The notes beneath the pieces are model-generated. The model was not told the DNA's origin, ran no database searches, and was given only the letters and a program-made list of their open reading frames with translations. 23,854 nucleotides of DNA. Origin: a virus. The stretch spans positions 1 through 23,854 of IMG/VR virus record IMGVR_UViG_3300035698_029499; one strand, given 5' to 3'. Of this stretch, positions 15,894 through 22,396 are shown one piece after another. The number at the start of each line of letters is the position of its first letter. Positions within the stretch are counted from its first letter, which is position 1. Made by a program: the position numbers and the translations under genes.

Positions 15894-16532
15894 ATGAAAC
15901 GTTCTTTGTTTTCTCTTCTCTTATTGTCAGCATTATCACTTAATGGTATGGAAATCGATCATGATTCTGTGCAATCACCTCGACTTGGTAAGGTAGCTCT
16001 TTATCATGGTATCGATGGATTCACAGTACAGGATAATGAAGGATCCCATCTGGTACATTCATATGATGTGCATAAATCATTTCGTGGTAAATCTTCTAAG
16101 GACATTGCTCGCTATGCAAAAGTAGGAGTATTTCTTCTTAAAAAGTATGACAACGGTGAATACCAAGTTGATGAGAGTGGCAGACTCAATGGCGGTGGTC
16201 CTATTTCTGGATCTATTGCATACGGACTAACCAAACTAGTATGTTACGGCGTTGGTGTAGCAGCAGTAGGACAAGCAGCTAATAACCTATCTAATAGTGG
16301 TGTTAGTGGTGCAACGATTGCAATTGGTGCCAATTCTATATCTAATATTGCTTCAACAAATGCTAATGTTGTAGGTGTAGCTATTCTAGGATCCAATAAC
16401 GGACAGAATGCTTTGAATTTAGTGACAGGTACTGCCACTGCAGTAAGCGCTAGTTCAATTGTATCAGGTGGCCTTATAGAAGGACTTGCCTGCAGCATGG
16501 GTGCTCTATTTACTTGGTTACCTTTCCCTTAA
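15894..16532 (+). CDS. Secreted accessory protein, Dependentiae-like
   Basis: The product has 212 residues. AAGGA lies 6 nt before the ATG. Residues 1-19 are a signal peptide ending LNGME. The soluble part (25-100) contains VALYHGIDGFTVQDNEGSH, SFRGKSSKDIARYAKVGVF and YQVDESGRLNGGGP. The C-terminal half (105-212) is Gly/Ala/Ser-rich and hydrophobic, suggesting membrane insertion. I recall proteins with a HGxDGF opening and a GGGP junction before a membrane-like tail from Dependentiae genomes, but no function. It is read against the phage operons and would be expressed independently, as lysogenic-conversion genes often are. A role toward the protist host or in superinfection is speculative. 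Confidence 0.7.
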   Translation: MKRSLFSLLLLSALSLNGMEIDHDSVQSPRLGKVALYHGIDGFTVQDNEGSHLVHSYDVHKSFRGKSSKDIARYAKVGVFLLKKYDNGEYQVDESGRLNGGGPISGSIAYGLTKLVCYGVGVAAVGQAANNLSNSGVSGATIAIGANSISNIASTNANVVGVAILGSNNGQNALNLVTGTATAVSASSIVSGGLIEGLACSMGALFTWLPFP

Positions 16533-16542
16533 TAGGATAACA

Positions 16543-16746
16543 ATGACATTCGTTCAAGCATTTTCCCATACAAGCATGCACGCAATTATATTTATGTTAG
16601 TTATTTACTTAGCAGCGTTTTATATAGCACCACTTACCGGTCAAGTCTCTCCGTTTATACATACTACGGTGCATGAGTTTTTTGGGACGCTTATTGTTTG
16701 GATGTGTGCCATGACTACAGCTACATATATAAGATCTTCTAGATGA
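16543..16746 (+). CDS. Small two-helix membrane protein
   Basis: The product has 67 residues. I used the ATG at 16543, preceded by AGGATAACA; an upstream in-frame ATG lies inside the previous gene. Residues about 13-30 (AIIFMLVIYLAAFYIAPL) and 44-62 (EFFGTLIVWMCAMTTATYI) are membrane helices. It follows the secreted-protein gene by 10 nt and ends before the shared terminator, so the two form one transcript. Two short helices would suit a holin, but no lysis enzyme lies nearby and the sequence matches no holin family I know. Confidence 0.6.
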   Translation: MTFVQAFSHTSMHAIIFMLVIYLAAFYIAPLTGQVSPFIHTTVHEFFGTLIVWMCAMTTATYIRSSR

Positions 16747-16785
16747 GAGATAGAACACTGCTCTATGGAATGTAACAATCCCATA

Positions 16786-16820
16786 GGAAAAAGGAGCCTC
16801 AAGCAGGGGCTCCTTTTTTA
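16786..16820. terminator. Bidirectional terminator between convergent operons
   Basis: AGGAGCC (16792-16798) pairs with GGCTCCT (16808-16814). TTTTTTA follows on the plus strand, and on the minus strand the stem is followed by TTTTTCC. It would end both the plus-strand cassette and the minus-strand SpeD operon. Confidence 0.82.
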
Positions 16821-16828
16821 TTGCAGCG

Positions 16829-16849
16829 ATAAAGGAACCGAGTAAGTAC
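16829..16849 (+). repeat. Right copy of two short repeats flanking the plus-strand cassette
   Basis: ATAAAGGAACCG (16829-16840) runs straight into CGAGTAAGTAC (16839-16849). Both words are also present just before the plus-strand cassette. Here the ribosome-binding-like AAGGA leads into no gene, so this copy looks like a remnant. Confidence 0.6.
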
Positions 16850-16878
16850 CCATTACTGCGGTTTCAACAGTAACATTG

Positions 16879-17301
16879 CTATCGCTTTAAAGCACGTATT
16901 CTTTTGATTTTGCCTCGAAATGCTTGATGGGTAAAGTGCAGTACCGTTAACGGGTTGTATTTTTTGCATGAAAAGATATCGATATAGGCACAGTTAGACT
17001 CATTAGCAAAGTGTGCTGATATATTAGAGGTCTCAATAAGCTGAAACATGGAATAGCCTTCCACCCGTTTATCTTCTCCAAAATGAACGATATGGCATTC
17101 ACCGTAACGCTTCATACCGATAAGATCACACAGAGCAATGACATATGCTTCAATATGGTTCTTATCACGAATAAGCTCAGGATTACAATCTTCGAGATCT
17201 ATTATGGTGTGCCATCCCCACGGTTGACTAGATACAGTAGGCAAAGGTTCTTTAGCAGTAACGGGAAAAAAAAGCAGAGCGAGTAGCGGTAATAGCTTCA
17301 T
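16879..17301 (-). CDS. S-adenosylmethionine decarboxylase-family protein with signal peptide
   Basis: The product has 140 residues. AAGGA lies 5 nt before the ATG. Residues 1-16 are a signal peptide with a VTA cleavage site. The mature part follows the SpeD family: WGWHTIIDLEDCNPELIRD, then KRYGECHIVHFGED, GYSMFQLIET and AYIDIFSCKKY. Ser92, His97 and Cys112 have the same spacing as Ser63, His68 and Cys83 of bacterial AdoMet decarboxylase, so self-cleavage to a pyruvoyl enzyme is plausible. The residue before Ser92 is Thr rather than the usual Glu. Some SpeD homologues are known to decarboxylate ornithine or arginine instead, which could apply here. Export of such an enzyme is odd because AdoMet is cytoplasmic. 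It lies 15 nt after a second SpeD homologue. Confidence 0.82.
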   Translation of the reverse strand: MKLLPLLALLFFPVTAKEPLPTVSSQPWGWHTIIDLEDCNPELIRDKNHIEAYVIALCDLIGMKRYGECHIVHFGEDKRVEGYSMFQLIETSNISAHFANESNCAYIDIFSCKKYNPLTVLHFTHQAFRGKIKRIRALKR

Positions 17302-17316
17302 CGTGGTCCTTTTTTA

Positions 17317-17727
17317 TTAGTTTCTATCGATTATCTTTCTCTCAATTATCTTAGGCTGTAATATCTCTACCATAATTTCTTCAAACTTCTTCCAGTCCGT
17401 ACTCTCACCGCAGGTAAACAGATCAACAAAGACAGACTTATGTTCGGGATAGGTATGTATAGATGCATGGGATTCCATAAGAATAGCGGTACCAGTCATA
17501 GCAGTCTCACCGAACGGGTGCATATAGAAATGAAGCATAGTAGCACCTGATTGTTCTATGCCAATAAGAAAATAACAGAAGAGCCTATGTATATTTTCTA
17601 AGTCTGGAGACTCACATTTCTTGTATGAAGCAATATAATGGGTGCCCTTAAAATCAAATCCACCTGATAGAAAGGACACCCACACTACTAAGAAGGTCAG
17701 ATACGAAAGTTTACTTCTTCTTCTCAT
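17317..17727 (-). CDS. speD: S-adenosylmethionine decarboxylase-family protein with N-terminal hydrophobic anchor
   Basis: The product has 136 residues. The start overlaps the upstream small gene by 17 nt, with only an A-rich weak ribosome-binding site. Residues 8-20 (SYLTFLVVWVSFL) behind Arg/Lys form a signal anchor or uncleaved signal. The rest is SpeD-like: GTHYIASYKKC, GATMLHFYMHPFGE, then ILMESHASIHTYPE and VFVDLFTCGES. Ser86 (in the E-S-H cleavage site), His91 and Cys106 keep exactly the Ser63/His68/Cys83 spacing, so pyruvoyl formation looks intact. The canonical reaction is AdoMet decarboxylation for spermidine synthesis; polyamines neutralise packaged phage DNA. No spermidine synthase lies in the window. 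The substrate is uncertain because some homologues have changed substrate. Confidence 0.85.
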   Translation of the reverse strand: MRRRSKLSYLTFLVVWVSFLSGGFDFKGTHYIASYKKCESPDLENIHRLFCYFLIGIEQSGATMLHFYMHPFGETAMTGTAILMESHASIHTYPEHKSVFVDLFTCGESTDWKKFEEIMVEILQPKIIERKIIDRN

Positions 17728-17890
17728 CTTTTTTTACTACCTTACGTGGCACTTCAGTTAATCTACGTTTCATCCATAAATAAAACAGTGTTAAAAAAGC
17801 AAACAACACCGCAATAGACATTGGTAAAACAATATACCAAATGAAAATCCCTATAAAAATATCATGAATGAAGGGAGAATTAAATAACAT
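17711..17890 (-). CDS. 59-residue single-pass membrane protein
   Basis: The ATG at 17890 overlaps the TAA of the gene before (TAATG), so it is coupled. Residues about 10-40 are strongly hydrophobic (HDIFIGIFIWYIVLPMSIAV, then FAFLTLFYLW), one long or two short helices. The C-terminus is a basic cytoplasmic-type tail ending DEKKK. Its last codons overlap the first SpeD homologue. No family recognised. Coupling suggests it works with the membrane-anchored SpeD homologue. Confidence 0.65.
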   Translation of the reverse strand: MLFNSPFIHDIFIGIFIWYIVLPMSIAVLFAFLTLFYLWMKRRLTEVPRKVVKKDEKKK

Positions 17891-18054
17891 TATATTCTCT
17901 CTTTAAGCCATATGATGAGAGCAGCCATTAAGAATGAAACGCACAGGAGCAGAATCCACCCGTCACTCGTATAAATAGAGCCAATCTGGTAGTAACCGAA
18001 TATGAGACAGATAAGCGCAGCTATAGCTGCATATTCTTTAATTTTTTCTAGCAT
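17890..18054 (-). CDS. 54-residue two-helix membrane protein
   Basis: The ATG at 18054 follows AGAGGAAAGAC, a good ribosome-binding site, and the stop overlaps the next start. Two hydrophobic helices are visible: residues about 8-27 (YAAIAALICLIFGYYQI) and 33-50 (WILLLCVSFLMAALIIWL), with a short polar loop between. It is the first gene of the SpeD operon, directly after an extended -10 promoter. It has the size and topology of small holin-like or accessory membrane proteins. No family recognised. Confidence 0.65.
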   Translation of the reverse strand: MLEKIKEYAAIAALICLIFGYYQIGSIYTSDGWILLLCVSFLMAALIIWLKERI

Positions 18055-18077
18055 GTCTTTCCTCTTAGTATCTACTT

Positions 18078-18086
18078 ATTATAGCA
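18078..18086 (-). promoter_or_regulatory. Extended -10 promoter of the SpeD operon
   Basis: On the minus strand TGCTATAAT (18086-18078) is a perfect extended -10 element (TGnTATAAT). It lies 24 nt before the start of the 54-residue gene and just after the terL stop. The -35 position has no good match, which extended -10 promoters tolerate. Confidence 0.65.
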
Positions 18087-18095
18087 TACCTATAC

Positions 18096-19490
18096 CTAAA
18101 AGTGGTTGGACTTACGGAATGGTGCAGGTAAATCTTGATGGTCTCCATACATGGAAGCATAGTAGCGCCTGTCTAACTCTTCTTTAGTTGTGTTGTTGGT
18201 TTTTATTTGGGGCATTCCCACACATAGATATCTTAAAGCGTCACAATAATGAGAATTATGATCGTGAAGAGGGCGCAGTTTATATTTTTTAAGCTTGCTG
18301 TCCCATTCCTTTCGATAATCTCGTATAGCTGCAATAAGCTTTTTACACTTTTCCCTATCTATCCATATGCGAGGTAACGTAGTCCTAACAGTTTCTATAC
18401 CATCAATGACAGACATATTTGGGGCTAGATTAAACTTAAGTCCCATTTCAGAAGCTTTATCCCACCGAGAAAGGCCACCAGAACTATAATCTCGTACTCT
18501 TATATCATGAGGAGCAATATGTTTTCCGTAGGTATATTCTTTATTTAATACCACATGAATATAATGCTCTAATCCTACTGAATCATTCGCATATACATCA
18601 ATAATTTTTATAGCATTACCTATAACCTGAAAGAACAGTATTATTGTAGAATCAGACATTCCCAAATCCCAGGCAGTGTGAACCTTAAATGACGGTTCCC
18701 ATGGAATAGGGCCAATATGGCTTTCAAGCTCCATACGATTGAGATATGAGCTATAATATGATCCCTGAGCACCAATAGAGAAGTCGCAAAAATACTCCTG
18801 CCTTATTTTATCAGGGCTCATAATGCCCTCTCGTTCTTCCTTTTCTATAAGATCAAGAGAGACTACATCCGTATCTTCCACCGTAAGAAGGTCATCAAAC
18901 CAATCATCTGAATTTTTAGCTACTTCGTAGAGGTGATGAAAATGGTTCTCGCCAAACGGGGTTGAAATAAAAACAGCCCACCCGTCATTTGCTACCAAAA
19001 TAGGCCTCAATGTAGGGTATACCGCTTCATGCTGATATGCGTATTCGCTGAATACGATACCCTTAGGATTCGACCCACGAAGGGTATCGTAAGAATCTGA
19101 CCCAAGAAAATAAATACGTGAGTTATTTTTGAAAGTAATTTTCATTTCTTGGATATTAATTGCCTGGATAAGCTGACTCGGAATAAAATCTAGAAACTTC
19201 TTCCCAGTCATGGTCATCCCTTCAAACAAAACGAGACGAGCTTGTCTGTAGGTAGGAAGAATATAATAATAAGCCCCCACTGTTCTCAAGGCCATTCGAA
19301 TCATTAAGTTAAAACAAGCCACATCTTTTCCAGCGCGCCTGTGCCAAGCGAGAACAGCTCTTTTGATACCTTTATTCTCAATCGCCTCAAACAAGGGAAC
19401 CTGGTAAGGCCGAGCTACAAATCGATTCAAGAGCACCTTAGCATCAAATCCTATTTTTTCTCTCACTCCATCCCCTATGTATAACACCAT
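18096..19490 (-). CDS. terL: Terminase large subunit
   Basis: The product has 464 residues. The ATPase has an adenine-binding RPYQ (27-30), Walker A HRRAGKD (50-56), Walker B IVFSE (145-149) and an STPFG coupling motif (176-180). The nuclease domain has HTAWDLG with Asp275, IDVY with Asp299, PHD with Asp329, and HYCDALRY with Asp417. It cuts concatemers and pumps DNA through the portal. The ATG at 19490 has no ribosome-binding site and lies 47 nt inside the HNH gene, so translation probably depends on coupling. About the first 16 residues share DNA with the HNH 3' end, and homologous sequence seems to begin only near residue 20. An alternative GTG start is at 19439. Confidence 0.93.
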   Translation of the reverse strand: MVLYIGDGVREKIGFDAKVLLNRFVARPYQVPLFEAIENKGIKRAVLAWHRRAGKDVACFNLMIRMALRTVGAYYYILPTYRQARLVLFEGMTMTGKKFLDFIPSQLIQAINIQEMKITFKNNSRIYFLGSDSYDTLRGSNPKGIVFSEYAYQHEAVYPTLRPILVANDGWAVFISTPFGENHFHHLYEVAKNSDDWFDDLLTVEDTDVVSLDLIEKEEREGIMSPDKIRQEYFCDFSIGAQGSYYSSYLNRMELESHIGPIPWEPSFKVHTAWDLGMSDSTIILFFQVIGNAIKIIDVYANDSVGLEHYIHVVLNKEYTYGKHIAPHDIRVRDYSSGGLSRWDKASEMGLKFNLAPNMSVIDGIETVRTTLPRIWIDREKCKKLIAAIRDYRKEWDSKLKKYKLRPLHDHNSHYCDALRYLCVGMPQIKTNNTTKEELDRRYYASMYGDHQDLPAPFRKSNHF

Positions 19491-19971
19491 GAGATCTATC
19501 TTTACATGATCTGCATTGGGTAGTTCTACCCCTTCTTAGCTCTCCACCACTTATAACTTTTTCAACTCCACATACACACAGACAGGTATAATATCTATGA
19601 CCTGGCTTATAGTTTATTTTTTCTACTACCGTCCATGAACCAAATTTTTTACACGGCATAGTATCTAATAAATCACCCTTATTAGATGGATTATTTTCTT
19701 TAGAGGTAACCCATCTACAATTTTCAGGAGAATAGTTTCCATTGTTATCAATTCTATCTATTTGAAGCCCATCCGGCCTTTCTCCCATATCTTCATAAAA
19801 GTAAATAAAGTTTTTCCATCTATCACAGACTTTTATGCCACGACCACCGTAATATTTATACGTATTAACGTTTTCATTATTACACCTACTCTTTATTCCT
19901 ATCCAAATCTTATAGGTTGGAGATCCTTCCATTCCATGCCGCCATGAATGATTTTCTTTCCCTAATTTCAT
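19444..19971 (-). CDS. HNH homing endonuclease with zinc ribbon
   Basis: The product has 175 residues and starts 2 nt after the terS stop. Residues about 17-60 contain the TYKIWIGIKSRCNN and YYGGRGIKVCDRWKNF motifs, which precede the nuclease finger in this family. Residues about 70-90 read LQIDRIDNNGNYSPENCRW, the HNH-like core with Asp at the first position. The C-terminus holds a Cys-based ribbon (CLCVCG, then CRSC). It is not in an intron and lies between terS and terL, its end overlapping the terL start by 47 nt. Free-standing HNH genes beside terminase genes are common in phages, where they spread by cutting lineages lacking them. Confidence 0.88.
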   Translation of the reverse strand: MKLGKENHSWRHGMEGSPTYKIWIGIKSRCNNENVNTYKYYGGRGIKVCDRWKNFIYFYEDMGERPDGLQIDRIDNNGNYSPENCRWVTSKENNPSNKGDLLDTMPCKKFGSWTVVEKINYKPGHRYYTCLCVCGVEKVISGGELRRGRTTQCRSCKDRSHGVIHRGWSERKNRI

Positions 19972-19973
19972 AA

Positions 19974-20495
19974 TTACTTCTTTTGTATTATCTTGGCTAG
20001 ATCCGAAGCGGGGGTCATAATCACAGTGAAATCTTTATTATCATCATTTTCATCTTGTCTTTTTTTAGCTCGTTCATCATGATACGCTTCTGATTCTTTC
20101 CATTCAGGAAGATAGTTGTGCATCGTATACATAGTGCTCTTCTCAGCCAGCTCTTTACGCATCATACCTACTTCACGCTTATCACCCACTGCTTCCATAC
20201 CAATATGATAGTGAGTAGCAAGCTCAGGATGTTTACGCACCCATCCTTTAACTGTCTCTGCACCGTAACCTTTCTGTAAGAAGAAACGTCGCGCAGTGAG
20301 GTGTCTCGTTGCATCGTTATTCATATCAGCAATATGGAAATCTCTGAACTCAATAAACAGCTCTTTTATCTTCTCTTTTGACACGCCTCTTTGGTTCGTA
20401 TAATCACCCGATTCTTCCTTTAGGCGCCGCCATTTTGACTGTGGCCGAGTTTTCCGGACTTTCTTAGGCTCTGTGCTATTATTACGAATTTTCAT
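19974..20495 (-). CDS. terS: Terminase small subunit
   Basis: The product has 173 residues. The ATG overlaps the rusA stop (ATGA). The N-terminus is basic (residues 10-30), followed by an HTH-like region (KIKELFIEFRDFHIADM, then ARRFFLQKGYGAETVKGWV). The centre KHPELATHYHIGMEAVGDKREVG and the LPEWKESEAYHDE segment match small terminases that bind the packaging site and hand DNA to TerL. The acidic linker (DENDDNKD) precedes a C-terminal helix likely to contact TerL. Position immediately before the HNH gene and terL supports the call. Confidence 0.8.
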   Translation of the reverse strand: MKIRNNSTEPKKVRKTRPQSKWRRLKEESGDYTNQRGVSKEKIKELFIEFRDFHIADMNNDATRHLTARRFFLQKGYGAETVKGWVRKHPELATHYHIGMEAVGDKREVGMMRKELAEKSTMYTMHNYLPEWKESEAYHDERAKKRQDENDDNKDFTVIMTPASDLAKIIQKK

Positions 20496-20863
20496 AAAGC
20501 TTTCTCTATAGTGAACTCTGTACGTGGTTCTTTGCCATACTTCTTATATGCAGTAATAGAACTAATAAAGCGATCATCATCGTAAATAACACCACTACCA
20601 ATATCCTCTACAAATTTAATAAGATTGGAAAGATCAGGCTTACTTGCGTGTGGATTATCAGACAAGTCTTTCTTTTGGGGCATTTTAAGATAGAAGACTA
20701 TATGTAAGTGAAGAGGACCGGTAAAAAAAGGAAGATCTCCGTGCTGTTTGCGTAGGTCGAGTCCCGCAACAAGCTTCTGGTGTCTTTGTGAGTCATATAC
20801 CCGTTTAGTAGAGTGACGAGCTCGCGCTAAAGGTACTGGGTCTCCTTGTATAATATATCTCAT
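20492..20863 (-). CDS. rusA: RusA-family Holliday junction resolvase
   Basis: The product has 123 residues. AGGAG lies 5 nt before the ATG. The family pattern is clear: GDPVPLARAR at the N-terminus, LHLHIVFYLK strand, then SKPDLSNLIKFVEDI and GVIYDDDRFI. Asp77 and Asp95-97 fit two of the metal-binding positions. The third, Asp in the well-known enzyme (PDLDN), is Ser79 here. RusA cuts four-way junctions that would block packaging of replicating DNA, and its place at the head of the packaging operon suits that role. Confidence 0.85.
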   Translation of the reverse strand: MRYIIQGDPVPLARARHSTKRVYDSQRHQKLVAGLDLRKQHGDLPFFTGPLHLHIVFYLKMPQKKDLSDNPHASKPDLSNLIKFVEDIGSGVIYDDDRFISSITAYKKYGKEPRTEFTIEKAL

Positions 20864-20895
20864 GCTAACTCCTGTAGTTTTGGAGGAACTCTAGC

Positions 20896-20901
20896 ATTAT
20901 A
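20896..20901 (-). promoter_or_regulatory. -10 element for the packaging operon
   Basis: On the minus strand TATAAT (20901-20896) is a perfect -10 about 32 nt before the rusA start. The -35 position 17 nt upstream (TCGCTC) is a poor match. It lies after the dnaB terminator, where a new transcript must begin. Confidence 0.5.
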
Positions 20902-20915
20902 AATTCGTTTAATAT

Positions 20916-20970
20916 AGTGAGCGAACTACACTTCAAGATGAAGCTCGCCTGTCTCAAGGCTAAGCTCACT
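20916..20970. repeat. Inverted-repeat element between dnaB and rusA
   Basis: AGTGAGC (20916-20922) and GCTCACT (20964-20970) are perfect inverted repeats. Inside is a smaller CTTCA-AGA-TGAAG hairpin (20931-20943). The element lies upstream of the rusA -10 and downstream of the dnaB terminator, so it could be an operator or a structured RNA. Confidence 0.4.
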
Positions 20971-21025
20971 ATGAAAGAAGTAATGAATAAGCTTGTAGAG
21001 CAGTTTGTAGAAAGCATGGATAAGT

Positions 21026-21049
21026 AAAAAGAGGGGGAAGCTTCCCCCT
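21026..21049 (-). terminator. Terminator of dnaB
   Basis: AGGGGGAAG and CTTCCCCCT (21032-21049) form a perfect palindromic stem. On the minus strand it is followed by CTTTTTA. It begins 4 nt after the dnaB stop. Confidence 0.82.
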
Positions 21050-21052
21050 GAA

Positions 21053-22366
21053 TCATTGTTCGTATCTTGTCTTGGTATCACGAAAAGTAATAAGAGAGCG
21101 AATAAACTCTAACATCACGTGTCCTGTTGGCCCATTTCTATGCTTGCCAACAATAAGCTTTGCTTCGTTTGGATCTGCTTCAATATCATAGACATACTCC
21201 CTATGCAAAAACAGTATCACATCCGCATCTTGCTCTATAGCACCCGAGTCACGTAAATCAGACATTCTCGGTTCTTTATTCTCACGACTTTCTAGATTAC
21301 GGGAGAGTTGTGAAAGAACGACCACTGGTATATCAAGCTCTTTAGCCAATCCTTTAAGTGAGCGAGTAATATCAGCAATCTCAAGGTTTCTATTTTCTCT
21401 TTGCTTTAGGCCACTAATAAGCTGAAGGTAATCTATAAACAATATATCAAGCCCATTCTTACGTTGAATATCACGTGCTATTGAACGAATATCAAACGAG
21501 GTAAGCATTGCCTCATCTTCAATATACATAGGCATACTGGATATCTTTCCCACTGTTGCCGTTAATGTTACCCATTCTTCTGTAGTAAAATTAGCTGTTT
21601 TAAACTTATGCGCATTAATCTCTGTAGCGTGGGTAAGTAAGCGGAGGGCAATCTCTTCACCAGACATCTCCATCGATATAAAGCCAACTCTTTTGCCATT
21701 ACAAAGAGCTGCATATGCCATATTGAGCGCAATACCAGTCTTACCCATAGCAGGACGTGCTGCTAATACAATAAGATTCTTTCTTTGAAAGCCATGCAAA
21801 ATATCATCAAGCGTTGGTATTCCCGTCGCAACGCCGTATAAGTTACCCTGACCAGAACTAAGGTTAGTGAGCAGTGTATGCATATATGTTTGTACGTGCA
21901 TTTGCTCAAGACGATCTCTGCGACGTGATAGTTTATGGATCTTCTTTTCAAGCATATCAATTGATTCATCCAGCCCTGCTGCATCTTCTTTATACGCAAG
22001 ATCAACAATCTTAGAAGCTCCTTCAAGCGTATTGCGAAAGAGAAACTTACTCCTCACAATAGATATGTACTCAGCTATATTGTCTTTTGTCGTAACAGAC
22101 TCAACCAAGCTTTCTAGATAAGAGATCCCACCCAAATCTTCTTGCTTGTCGTTTAATTGATCTGATACGGTCACCACATCTATCGGCTTACCCGCAGTAT
22201 AGAGCGCCTGACAGGCAGTAAATAGTAGAACGTGTGCCTTATCATAGAAGAAATCTGATTGGAGAGTCCCTTCTAGATTACTAAACGTATTAGGAAACTT
22301 CAGTATCCGGCCAATAATAGCTTTTTCAGCCTGAAGGCTATACGGTGGTGTATTTTTGAGAGGCAT
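21053..22366 (-). CDS. dnaB: DnaB-type replicative helicase
   Basis: The product has 437 residues, close to bacterial DnaB. AAAGGA lies 6 nt before the ATG. The N-terminal helical domain (1-150) carries PYSLQAEKAIIG. The RecA-like domain begins near 180 with TGIPTLDDILHGF and includes Walker A ARPAMGKT (203-210), catalytic Glu233 in SMEMS, Walker B LDILFIDYLQL (306-316), SQLSRNLESR (352-361) and the arginine-finger region KHRNGPTG (408-415). It unwinds DNA at the phage fork and recruits primase. No primase is in the window. It ends at its own terminator and is preceded by a structured leader. Confidence 0.95.
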   Translation of the reverse strand: MPLKNTPPYSLQAEKAIIGRILKFPNTFSNLEGTLQSDFFYDKAHVLLFTACQALYTAGKPIDVVTVSDQLNDKQEDLGGISYLESLVESVTTKDNIAEYISIVRSKFLFRNTLEGASKIVDLAYKEDAAGLDESIDMLEKKIHKLSRRRDRLEQMHVQTYMHTLLTNLSSGQGNLYGVATGIPTLDDILHGFQRKNLIVLAARPAMGKTGIALNMAYAALCNGKRVGFISMEMSGEEIALRLLTHATEINAHKFKTANFTTEEWVTLTATVGKISSMPMYIEDEAMLTSFDIRSIARDIQRKNGLDILFIDYLQLISGLKQRENRNLEIADITRSLKGLAKELDIPVVVLSQLSRNLESRENKEPRMSDLRDSGAIEQDADVILFLHREYVYDIEADPNEAKLIVGKHRNGPTGHVMLEFIRSLITFRDTKTRYEQ

Positions 22367-22396
22367 TAGACTATCCTTTAGGAGTTATTATTAGTT

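Noticed and set aside
16244-16498. Minus-strand frame opposite the secreted-protein gene
   Set aside because: It is a mirror of the glycine/alanine-rich coding region on the plus strand, with no start signal.
20938-21027. Plus-strand 29-codon open frame beginning MKLACLKAK
   Set aside because: It has no ribosome-binding site, lies against the strand of the neighbours and overlaps the dnaB terminator and the inverted repeat. It is probably chance.
20865-21056. Minus-strand 63-codon open frame between dnaB and rusA
   Set aside because: It spans the dnaB terminator stem and the rusA promoter and ribosome-binding site. The composition is not protein-like.
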